Source: CAZOOR01 sp964581505
Lineage (GTDB): Bacteria > Bacteroidota > Ignavibacteria > Kapaibacteriales > UBA2268
Reading direction: 5' to 3'
DNA: 33,333 bases
Assembly: GCA_964581505.1 (NCBI GenBank)
Contig: CAZOOR010000027.1
Location: forward strand, 1 to 33,333
In this document: positions 8,267 through 15,726 of the stretch, piece after piece
Numbering within the stretch: position 1 is the first letter of the stretch
Layout: each line of letters opens with the position of its first letter
Made by a program: the position numbers and the translations under genes
Notes under the pieces: generated by a model
Database searches by the model: none
What the model was told of the DNA's origin: nothing
What the model saw: only the letters and a program-made list of their open reading frames with translations

Positions 8267-8482
8267 CTAACGGTTGATATATGAGGAGTTGGGCGTTTTG
8301 AAACACCTAACTTTCAATGCACTCCATTCTGCGTGCCGAGATATTTCTTTTGCAGTGTTTATACTACTAACACCTTCCTGAAATACCCGTACCCCCATAT
8401 CAATAATAGTATTTTCGTCAGGCGCCAGCAATGCCCAACCAACTGAATTTGCACCAATATCAAGACCTAAAACCTTGCTCAT
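8267..8482 (-). pseudogene. cas9: Cas9 N-terminal remnant (type II-C-like; RuvC-I plus start of bridge helix)
   Basis: The 71-codon frame begins MSKVLGLDIGANSVGWALL, the RuvC-I motif of Cas9 with the catalytic Asp at residue 8. 'IIDMGVRVFQEGV' and 'NTAKEISRHAE' follow in the order and spacing found in type II-C Cas9 before the arginine-rich bridge helix. After about residue 50 the similarity fades: Trp and Cys sit where Cas9 usually has Arg (TGG and TGT, each one C-to-T change from an Arg codon), and the frame stops at residue 71. Full Cas9 is over 1000 residues, so more than 90% is missing, and the opposite-strand phosphatase gene ends only 71 bp further on, leaving no room for the rest. The start keeps AGGAG before ATG. 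The frame is therefore a relic, or less likely a short expressed fragment. It is divergent from the tracrRNA. Confidence 0.85.
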
Positions 8483-8511
8483 AATAACTCCTAAAATTTG
8501 GAATATTAATA

Positions 8512-8519
8512 TATTTTTG
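8512..8519 (+). promoter_or_regulatory. Candidate -7 element of the tracrRNA promoter
   Basis: TATTTTTG matches the TAnnTTTG -7 element typical of Bacteroidota-type housekeeping promoters. Transcription would begin near 8525, exactly where the anti-repeat begins. No TTTG-type -33 element is found at the expected spacing, so the promoter is only half supported. Confidence 0.45.
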
Positions 8520-8523
8520 TTAA

Positions 8524-8636
8524 ATTGTCATCGTTTACAAAAAAAAGAACTGTAAATCTTTTTACAATAAGGGTTAATTCCCGCCGTGAAAACGTTACTC
8601 CGGTTGCCATTGATTATGGTTATCCGGAGTTTTTTT
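8524..8636 (+). ncRNA. tracrRNA of a type II-C CRISPR-Cas system (orphan)
   Basis: The segment has the full order of parts seen in type II-C tracrRNAs. An anti-repeat (8524-8568) ends in ACAAT and runs straight into AAGG. The nexus hairpin is GGG-TTAATT-CCC (8571-8582), and CGT-GAAA-ACG (8585-8594) is a second small stem. The end is a strong terminator hairpin (8597-8630) with a T run. The junction ACAATAAGG is the same one found in the Neisseria type II-C tracrRNA. It lies 42 bp from, and points away from, the Cas9 N-terminal relic. The partner CRISPR repeat is predicted to begin close to ATTGTAAAAAGATTTACAG (or GTTGT...), but no array occurs in this window. Length about 110 nt fits the family. 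Expression is inferred, not seen. Confidence 0.82.
8597..8636 (+). terminator. Rho-independent terminator of the tracrRNA
   Basis: ACTCCGG (8597-8603) pairs perfectly with CCGGAGT (8624-8630). An inner CCAT/ATGG pairing lengthens the stem, and seven T follow from 8630. In type II-C systems the last tracrRNA hairpin doubles as terminator, as here. Confidence 0.88.
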
Positions 8637-8773
8637 ATATACAATATCATATATCTCCAATCCATATTAATATAACTTACAAAATTTTATGTAATATAAC
8701 AATGATTACGGGATAATCTGTCGCAATAGGATATTCAATTCAATTTACTGGAAATAATTATTACTTAAATAAC
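8637..8773. other. AT-rich intergenic stretch with no recognised content
   Basis: Between the tracrRNA terminator and the rpsT-tRNA terminator I see no open frame with a start signal, no direct repeats of CRISPR size and no transposon ends. One small inverted pair (TTAC...GTAA) is within chance for such AT-rich DNA. If a CRISPR array once stood here, no recognisable repeat is left. Confidence 0.6.
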
Positions 8774-8803
8774 AAAAAAAGCCCTGCGCCAAAGCACAGG
8801 ACT
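8774..8803 (-). terminator. Rho-independent terminator of the rpsT-tRNA-Arg unit
   Basis: Read on the minus strand, CCTGTGC-TTTG-GCGCAGG forms a seven-pair stem (one G-U), extended by AG/CT, then seven T. It lies 16 bases after the tRNA 3' end and would end transcripts from rpsT through the tRNA. Confidence 0.85.
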
Positions 8804-8818
8804 AATAATAATAATTCG

Positions 8819-8892
<74 letters not shown>

Positions 8893-8901
8893 AATTTAAA
8901 A

Positions 8902-9165
8902 TTAATCTTCGGTCTTCAATCCTCTGACAAATTTAGTCAGTTTGGATTTTTTGTTAGCGACATTGTTTTTATGCAAGACACCCTTAGCGGCGGCTTTGTC
9001 AAGAACGCTAAATGTTTTGACTAAGTTCTGCTGTGCTGTCTCGAAATCCTCGGCTTCACGAACCGAACGGATAACCATTTTAATGGATTTTTTAAACTGT
9101 CTGTTGTAGATTCTTCTTTTATTTGACTGTCTTATCCTCTTTAATGCTGATTTATGGTGCGCCAT
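8902..9165 (-). CDS. rpsT: 30S ribosomal protein S20
   Basis: The 87-residue, Lys/Arg-rich protein begins MAHHKSALKRIRQSNKRR and contains 'AAAKGVLHKNNVANKKSKLTK', the conserved S20 pattern. Its length is typical. S20 binds 16S rRNA early in assembly of the small subunit. The start is preceded by AAAGGA. A well-matched promoter lies about 35 bp upstream, and the gene is followed after 9 bp by tRNA-Arg on the same strand, so the two are read together. Confidence 0.97.
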   Translation of the reverse strand: MAHHKSALKRIRQSNKRRIYNRQFKKSIKMVIRSVREAEDFETAQQNLVKTFSVLDKAAAKGVLHKNNVANKKSKLTKFVRGLKTED

Positions 9166-9199
9166 AATCCTTTTTATATTTGTTTGTAAAATAGAACAA

Positions 9200-9230
9200 C
9201 AAAAATAATTCTTTTTTCTGAATTTTCAAA
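9200..9230 (-). promoter_or_regulatory. rpsT promoter, Bacteroidota-type
   Basis: On the minus strand TTTG (9230-9227) is followed after 19 bases by TATTTTTG (9207-9200), matching TTTG-N17-23-TAnnTTTG. Transcription would start near 9193, about 28 bases before the rpsT ATG. It lies in the short gap after the large surface-protein gene. Confidence 0.75.
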
Positions 9231-9238
9231 AAAAATCT

Positions 9239-12200
9239 TTATTTATAAATAATTAGCGGCACCGATTTAACGGAATGAGCGGTACGGAGCATTAAACGGT
9301 AGTAGCCGCTTTCAAATTTCGAGAAGTCGGGATAGAGCATATATTCACTCTTATTATCGTCATTCTTAGTAAATCTATATGAAAATCGCTTAATACCTGT
9401 CAATGAATAAATACCGATTTCAAAACGACCGCTTTCGGCAGTTTCAATCCCGATAGAAATATCATTATCTCCCCTATTTTTATACACATTGATAACCGTA
9501 GGAGATGATAACTTAATTCTGCTGATATTAAATTCACAAACGCCATATATTTCGAGTTCCCCGCCAACTGCAATTGTAGAGAAATTCGGATTATCTGATT
9601 GTAGCTCTTCAAGTGTAATATTACTCCATTCGAAATCACCTAATAGCACAGTTCCGCATATCGAAAATGCTTCTTTCGGAATATCATTTAGAGCATCGAC
9701 CCAGCCCTCAATTTCAAAAATTCTTTTGTTTCCTCGCACATATTGCTTTTTTACAAAACGATGCAAATGCTTATCCGGTAAAAAAGTAGAAACATCAACG
9801 CTAAGTTTTGTTTTGAAATGCACGCGCCGCTTCAGGGTGTCCCCGCATTTCAAATAGAATAATACGGGAATACAGTACTTTACACCAATTGGTCTGACTG
9901 TGTCGGGTACTCGAACATAGGATTTGATTACACCTCTTCCTTCGATATTCATCTCGTAGCGAAAATAGCAGGGCGAGGTAACGACTACGTTCAAAGTATC
10001 ATAATGCTGTCCCAAGCGGGGCGGTATAAAGGAAAGATGAATATCAATCTCACCACCCTTTGGGATAATAGCAGGTAATGTCGGGTTTGTAACAACCTGA
10101 AATACTTTGCCGGAATGAAAAAGCATAGATTTTATTTCAATATTTTCTTTACCATTATTCTTTATCTTGAAGGTTTGCCCCTTATTAACACCAATACAAA
10201 CGTTCCCGAACTTGGTTTTACTCAAATCATCTACTAAGATATCGACCTCGCTTACTTGCACTTCGAGAGTATCGCTATGCCCTTCGCAATCATTTGAATC
10301 CCATACCGTAAGCCAATATTTACCGGCAGTAGTAACAATAATAGCTTCGGAAGCTACACCGGTATTCCATTTATACCTTGCGTATTTTTTTGTCGGTGAT
10401 AGTAGCACAGAGCTTCCTTTGCATATTTTCAGCGGTAGATTAGATTTCAGTTTTACATTAAGTTTTTCTGAAAACGTAACACTGATTCTCGCCGTATCCG
10501 TACAATTATTTTTATTCTTAATAACAACAAAATACTCACCCGATTTACGGACAGAAATTTCACGAGTTGTTTCGCCTGTGGACCATAAATAGGAATATTC
10601 TGCATTATCCGGCTCAGCGGTTAGCTTTTGAACCGAACCATAGCAAAGTTCAATAGGTCCGGTAGGTTCAATTTTTGCTATCGGGGCAGGTAAGAAGTTT
10701 ATATCAATATGTGCTTGATTACTACACCCCGATTCTGTTGTTACAGTAACAAAATATCTACCTGATTTAGATACTTTAATTTTGTCAGTTGTATCGCCCG
10801 TTGACCACTTGTATTTTAATCCTGAACCGGTATTGTTAGTTAATGCTTTAAGAGTTATCGGCTTGCCTGAACATAAAGTTGCAGATTTAGAAATTGAAAT
10901 AAATACATTCGGCTTCTCAATAAAATGTACATTGAAATAAGCAGTATCACCACAACCGCTTTTCAATCGTACATATACCCAGCCGGCGAAATCATCAGTC
11001 AATTTGATTTCAGGGCTTGCCGCACCGTTCGACCACAGAAAGATAAAATCATCACCTTCGTAATTTGTCTTAGCAATTATAGTATCACCTTTGCAAAATG
11101 ATTTTGCAGAAGGATATACTACATTTGCATTTAATTTATCATACACATTCACCTGCACCGTATCATATTTTACACAACCGTTGGCTGATAATATTTTAAG
11201 AATAATACGTGCCGTATTATGAACCACGATAGAGTATCCGGTTGCACCGGTGGACCACACAAAACGTGAACCAATATCAATTGGCGATGCAATTAATTCA
11301 ACACTATCGCCTCTACAAAATTCCGTTGCTCCGAGCGACTGTATGATTGTTTCAATTTCTTCAAATCTGATAGTAGTATCTTTTGTAGTTGAGCAACCCG
11401 AAATATCCTGAACCGTAACACTATATTTTCCTTTTTTCTTTACGTATATGCTTTTAGTAGTATCACCGGTGGACCATAAATATTTCACATTCTCGTCAGA
11501 TTGGGCAGTTAATTTGGCACTATCCCCATAGCAAAGCGGTTGATTAGCTGTTACAGAAATATTTAAATTAGGCGAAGGTGAAACAACAACAAATATACTA
11601 TCCGACAAAGTCATACCCGACAAATGAACTGTCAATTTATAAAAACCCGACTGAAGGATAGAATGGGCTTTGACACTCACTTCACGCTTGTTTGAGTTAA
11701 AGTTATCCGGACCAGTCCAATTGTATGAAGCGCCAAAGATATTATTAACTGATAAGAGAAGAACCTCACCTATACAAACTTTTGATTGAGCATTAATATT
11801 GATATTAACAATATCATTGGAATAAATATTAGGCAAACCACGCTTTGAAATTTTTTCTTTAAGATAAACGGCACTATCAATATAATTACAAAAACGCCCT
11901 ATTTTTTCAGGAGAATTAATCCTTCCGAGAAACTTGCGATTATATCTTGCTACATAAATTTTATTGTCGGGACCTATCTGCAAAGCTTGGAATGCACCGT
12001 AGCATTTTTCTTCCTTTATTAATGCTTGGGTGTTTAAAATCCCTGATTGTGTCCAATTGCTCAAATCATATTGAAAAATAGCCGAGGGGTATTCTTGCTT
12101 TGTTACAAATAATTTCCTACCTGAAGGTGAAAATTCAAGACCATAAACATCTTTCAAAACCAGAGCTTTCAGTGATACCGGATTTGAAACCCTACCGGTC

Positions 12201-12922
12201 ATCGGATTAAAATCAAATAATTCGAGCATTCCTTCTTCCGGTAAAGCAAGAGCAAGTTTAGTTCCGTTCTTGCTTGCCTTTAAATAGCCTGCTTTATTTT
12301 TTTTATCTCCATTATGCGAAGAACCGGCAATCGAAAACACTGCGAATTTATTAATACCATTATTATCCAATATGTAAGCTCGGAAAACATCTGATTGCCA
12401 TTCGTGGACGAGCAACCACCAATCCTTGCCGTTAGCGTGCCGTATAGCCAACAACTTCTCTGTTGCGGCATTGAATAATAATCTATTTTTTGAAATCACT
12501 TCACCTAATCCAACTTGACGGCTTATATCAACAACAGAATATCTGCATTCATTGCTACCATTAGCATCGTTTGTAGTAATAATGTAATAAAGCTTTGTAC
12601 TTCCCGGCTTTGGAATAATAATTGCGGACTGAGTCGAACTTGTATCACCCATTAGATTTTTACCGTTCTGCATCGGGAAATTATTTTTATTCCATACTGT
12701 AACACCATTTGTGTAAAACAGCACATTCCCGTTTGCATCAGAGATAGCGGCACAACCCTCCTCGCTTATTAAAGCTCCATTATTTATTGCAACAGGTTCA
12801 AGTCCCGGTGTGTTAAAAGTTATGCCAGCATTTTCACCAAAGAACCAATTGAAGGCTTCTTTGCCCGCAAATAGCTGGGAATTAATAAGAAGACTGAACA
12901 ATATGACAAATAAAATTTTCAC
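9239..12922 (-). CDS. Large secreted multi-Ig surface protein with T9SS sorting domain (paralogue C)
   Basis: This 1227-residue protein starts at GTG (12922), two bases after the stop of the previous gene, so translation is coupled. After a signal peptide (to about residue 19) comes a propeller-like module (about 20-370) opening 'FNWFFGENAGITFNT', with 'EEGCAAISDANGNVLFYT' and 'GPDNKIYVARYN'. Seven Ig-like modules of about 75 residues follow; their core Trp lies near 404, 484, 557, 630, 707, 780 and 852, mostly in 'WSTGDTT'-like motifs after a 'C.G' start. About 900-1000 is an ASH/HYDIN-like segment and about 1005-1140 a cohesin-like region. The last 75 residues resemble a T9SS sorting domain. 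It is the longest of three tandem paralogues. Adhesion or matrix roles are inferred from architecture only. Confidence 0.85.
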   Translation of the reverse strand: MKILFVILFSLLINSQLFAGKEAFNWFFGENAGITFNTPGLEPVAINNGALISEEGCAAISDANGNVLFYTNGVTVWNKNNFPMQNGKNLMGDTSSTQSAIIIPKPGSTKLYYIITTNDANGSNECRYSVVDISRQVGLGEVISKNRLLFNAATEKLLAIRHANGKDWWLLVHEWQSDVFRAYILDNNGINKFAVFSIAGSSHNGDKKNKAGYLKASKNGTKLALALPEEGMLELFDFNPMTGRVSNPVSLKALVLKDVYGLEFSPSGRKLFVTKQEYPSAIFQYDLSNWTQSGILNTQALIKEEKCYGAFQALQIGPDNKIYVARYNRKFLGRINSPEKIGRFCNYIDSAVYLKEKISKRGLPNIYSNDIVNININAQSKVCIGEVLLLSVNNIFGASYNWTGPDNFNSNKREVSVKAHSILQSGFYKLTVHLSGMTLSDSIFVVVSPSPNLNISVTANQPLCYGDSAKLTAQSDENVKYLWSTGDTTKSIYVKKKGKYSVTVQDISGCSTTKDTTIRFEEIETIIQSLGATEFCRGDSVELIASPIDIGSRFVWSTGATGYSIVVHNTARIILKILSANGCVKYDTVQVNVYDKLNANVVYPSAKSFCKGDTIIAKTNYEGDDFIFLWSNGAASPEIKLTDDFAGWVYVRLKSGCGDTAYFNVHFIEKPNVFISISKSATLCSGKPITLKALTNNTGSGLKYKWSTGDTTDKIKVSKSGRYFVTVTTESGCSNQAHIDINFLPAPIAKIEPTGPIELCYGSVQKLTAEPDNAEYSYLWSTGETTREISVRKSGEYFVVIKNKNNCTDTARISVTFSEKLNVKLKSNLPLKICKGSSVLLSPTKKYARYKWNTGVASEAIIVTTAGKYWLTVWDSNDCEGHSDTLEVQVSEVDILVDDLSKTKFGNVCIGVNKGQTFKIKNNGKENIEIKSMLFHSGKVFQVVTNPTLPAIIPKGGEIDIHLSFIPPRLGQHYDTLNVVVTSPCYFRYEMNIEGRGVIKSYVRVPDTVRPIGVKYCIPVLFYLKCGDTLKRRVHFKTKLSVDVSTFLPDKHLHRFVKKQYVRGNKRIFEIEGWVDALNDIPKEAFSICGTVLLGDFEWSNITLEELQSDNPNFSTIAVGGELEIYGVCEFNISRIKLSSPTVINVYKNRGDNDISIGIETAESGRFEIGIYSLTGIKRFSYRFTKNDDNKSEYMLYPDFSKFESGYYRLMLRTAHSVKSVPLIIYK

Positions 12923-12924
12923 GT

Positions 12925-15708
12925 TTATCTTACAATTGAAATATGTTCATACAATTTCCCTGAACCGGAAAAGAAAACGAATAAATACTTACCCTCTGCT
13001 ATTCCACTCACATCAATCGAATAAGTATTCTCCTTTATTTTTTTAGGTTGCTTAAAAATAAATATCAATTTACCTGCGTAATCATACACTTCAATTTTAT
13101 TAATTTCCAGACCCTTTATTAAAGTTTGGATAGTAAGGATAGCATCAACCGGATTGGGATAAACTAATATTTTTTTCTTTGATAGGAGTAGAACCTTCGA
13201 CAAAGAAGGCTGGCAAACACCACTTGCCAAAAGGCTACCATTCTTAGTATTAACATTGACGGAAGAAGTGTTCCATTTAAAATCCTCAATCAATAACGGC
13301 TGTCTGCCGGAACTAAGCAATACGGTACCTTTAATACCAACAAGTAAATTGTCTTGGCTATCTATTCTTTTGTTTTCCACCTTAATCGTTAATTTTCTTT
13401 GTCCGTCAATCACTTCATTCTTAATAATTGCCGCTTGATTGGCAGCGGGTAAAAACAGCTCTGCATCGAAAGCAATATCAGCAGTAAAGGAAAGTCCCAG
13501 CGTATCATTATCCAGCATTTTACCATAAAGTGGAATAATATAGTCGGTATCACCGATATGTCCGGTCGTATCCGGTAACCATATTTTTGTATCACCAACT
13601 GCACTATTTCCGGTTATTTGAAATATTTGCTCATCAGGACATGGAGATGCTACAATTAATGAAATACTGTCTGTAAATACGGATTTAGTATTAGGTAAAA
13701 GATTAACATTAACTACAATGCTCTCATTTGTTTTCAGCCATACAGGTAAGGACGGCGTGTAAGACAAACTAAACTCCGGTAGATTTTTTATTAGAGAAAT
13801 ATTTGTAACAAATATACTATCTATTCCATAATTTACAAATTCAAAAGACAATGTCTTCCCCACTCCCAAAATAGTTTTACCGAAATCTACATCTGATAAA
13901 TGTGTATAGTTGTTATCAAAATTTTTAATTTCTATTGTATCATTTGCAGAGCAACCATATCTATCAACAACACTGACCCAATATTTACCCGGCTTACTGA
14001 TGCGAATCGCTGTATCTTTCTCACCTGTTGACCACAGTATTCTTTCATATTTCTTAGAAATATATAATTCTATTTCCTTGCCTGCGCATAGTATTGTAGT
14101 TCCGGTATTGAATATAGTTACAGTTGGTAAATCCCTATCAATCACTTGAATATATGCCGTATCACTGCACATATTTTCATTTGTAACAATAAGAGAATAT
14201 CTGCCGGTACTTGCTACTTCAATCGTTTTGACTTTTTCTCCGGTACTCCATAAATATTTCAATGTTTTGTCAGGGTCAGGTGAATTTGCACTAAGTACTA
14301 CTGCATCTCCACCACAAATACAGGCTGTATCGGACGGCGATATTAGGGCAATCGGCTTTACGTTCACATTGACATAAACACTATCAGTTTTTTCTAAATT
14401 ACCATATCTCAATTTGAGCTTATAATAACCGGAATGCTCAGGTTTAATGTTAGGAACAATAAGAACAGATGAATCTGATTGTGCGGTACCCGGGCATATC
14501 CATTGATATTTTGCTTTTGAGTATTTAGTACTTACTAATCTAAGAGTATCACCTTCACAGAGTTCGGTTACACCCATTATTTCCACAAATATATCGAGGA
14601 AGCTCTGATTAAAAGTCGGTAAACCTGCATTGCAAATTGTGCCCTTCAAATCAAAACCAAATTCCTTGAAGCCGCAATTATTAGCATCTTCATTTGGCGA
14701 TTCGATTACAGACAAATAATGTTTATTCCTCTTTGCTATATATATTTTTTTATCAGGTGCTATTTGTAATGCTTGATACACATAATATGATTCACTTTCG
14801 GCAACAACGGAAACAGAATTGATAATGTCGAAATCACTACCAGCCAATAAATCTACTTGAAAAACAGTAGATTTCTCATGGGATTTTGTAAAATACAATT
14901 TTGAAACATCGGCAGAAAATTCAACACCATAGATATATTTATAATCATCTGATTTGAAAGTAATCGGATGCGTCAGCTCTCCCGTTGCATTATTAAAATG
15001 TAGAATATCAAAAACACCATCCCAATATATTGCCACAGCAATATACCGTCCGTCAGATGACGCCTTCATATAACCACCGGCATTCATATCATCGTCTTTA
15101 TGGAATGAACCAACAGTACTAATCACCGGCACTTTACTCAGCCCGTTCTTAGTTAGCAAATATGAAATAAATTTATTGTTCCCCCATTCGTGTGCAATTA
15201 TCCAGATACTTTTACCATCTTTATGTTTTACAGCTGTAATTTTTTCGGACACATGTTTATTAAGGGAATTATTCTTTGAAATCACATCACCTTGCGAACT
15301 TGCTTCATTCATATCAACTATTGAATAACACAAACCGTGATATTTTCCTTGGCGGTCAACTGTAAAAATATAATATAAATTATCTGAAAAAGGTTTTTTA
15401 ACTATAACAGCCGACTGAGTTGATGAGGGATTCCCGAATAATTTTTCTCCATTAGGCATAGGCACGTGTCCCGAATTCCAGACATTTATTCCGTCTGTAT
15501 AGAAAAGAAGTTCACCATTAGCATCGGATATCGAAGCACATCCTTCGTCAGTTTTCATTTGACTGCCGATAAGAAATTTCGGGGATTTGTCGGGTGTATT
15601 AAATGTCATTCCGCAATAATTACCAAAGAACCAATTATTTGCTTCGCCCTGCGCCGCAACAGAAACAACTGCAATGAATAATGACAATATGCTTAAAAGT
15701 ATTTTCAT
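12925..15708 (-). CDS. Secreted multi-Ig surface protein with T9SS sorting domain (paralogue B)
   Basis: The 927-residue protein has a signal peptide, then the family's propeller-like module (about 20-370) starting 'ANNWFFGNYCGMTFNT'. Three Ig-like modules follow, with core Trp near 404, 488 and 559; the last two carry 'WSTGEK'. About 595-690 is an ASH-like domain ('VDFGKTILGVGKTLSFEFVN') and about 700-830 a cohesin-like region ('LPDTTGHIGDTDYIIPLYG'). The C-terminus is a clear type A T9SS sorting domain ('ILVYPNPVDAILTIQ', 'IEVYDYAGKLI'). AGGAG precedes the ATG. It lies 18 bp after paralogue A and 2 bp before paralogue C, so the three form one operon. Function is unknown; outer-surface location is inferred. 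Confidence 0.86.
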   Translation of the reverse strand: MKILLSILSLFIAVVSVAAQGEANNWFFGNYCGMTFNTPDKSPKFLIGSQMKTDEGCASISDANGELLFYTDGINVWNSGHVPMPNGEKLFGNPSSTQSAVIVKKPFSDNLYYIFTVDRQGKYHGLCYSIVDMNEASSQGDVISKNNSLNKHVSEKITAVKHKDGKSIWIIAHEWGNNKFISYLLTKNGLSKVPVISTVGSFHKDDDMNAGGYMKASSDGRYIAVAIYWDGVFDILHFNNATGELTHPITFKSDDYKYIYGVEFSADVSKLYFTKSHEKSTVFQVDLLAGSDFDIINSVSVVAESESYYVYQALQIAPDKKIYIAKRNKHYLSVIESPNEDANNCGFKEFGFDLKGTICNAGLPTFNQSFLDIFVEIMGVTELCEGDTLRLVSTKYSKAKYQWICPGTAQSDSSVLIVPNIKPEHSGYYKLKLRYGNLEKTDSVYVNVNVKPIALISPSDTACICGGDAVVLSANSPDPDKTLKYLWSTGEKVKTIEVASTGRYSLIVTNENMCSDTAYIQVIDRDLPTVTIFNTGTTILCAGKEIELYISKKYERILWSTGEKDTAIRISKPGKYWVSVVDRYGCSANDTIEIKNFDNNYTHLSDVDFGKTILGVGKTLSFEFVNYGIDSIFVTNISLIKNLPEFSLSYTPSLPVWLKTNESIVVNVNLLPNTKSVFTDSISLIVASPCPDEQIFQITGNSAVGDTKIWLPDTTGHIGDTDYIIPLYGKMLDNDTLGLSFTADIAFDAELFLPAANQAAIIKNEVIDGQRKLTIKVENKRIDSQDNLLVGIKGTVLLSSGRQPLLIEDFKWNTSSVNVNTKNGSLLASGVCQPSLSKVLLLSKKKILVYPNPVDAILTIQTLIKGLEINKIEVYDYAGKLIFIFKQPKKIKENTYSIDVSGIAEGKYLFVFFSGSGKLYEHISIVR

Positions 15709-15726
15709 ATTAATCTTCTCCTTTGC

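Noticed and set aside
8525..8716. 63-codon plus-strand frame across the tracrRNA
   Set aside because: It runs through the RNA stems and terminator, has no ribosome site and shows no protein pattern.
8637..8773. Possible CRISPR array beside the tracrRNA
   Set aside because: No segment recurs at 60-80 bp spacing, and nothing resembles the inferred repeat; only AT-rich DNA is seen.
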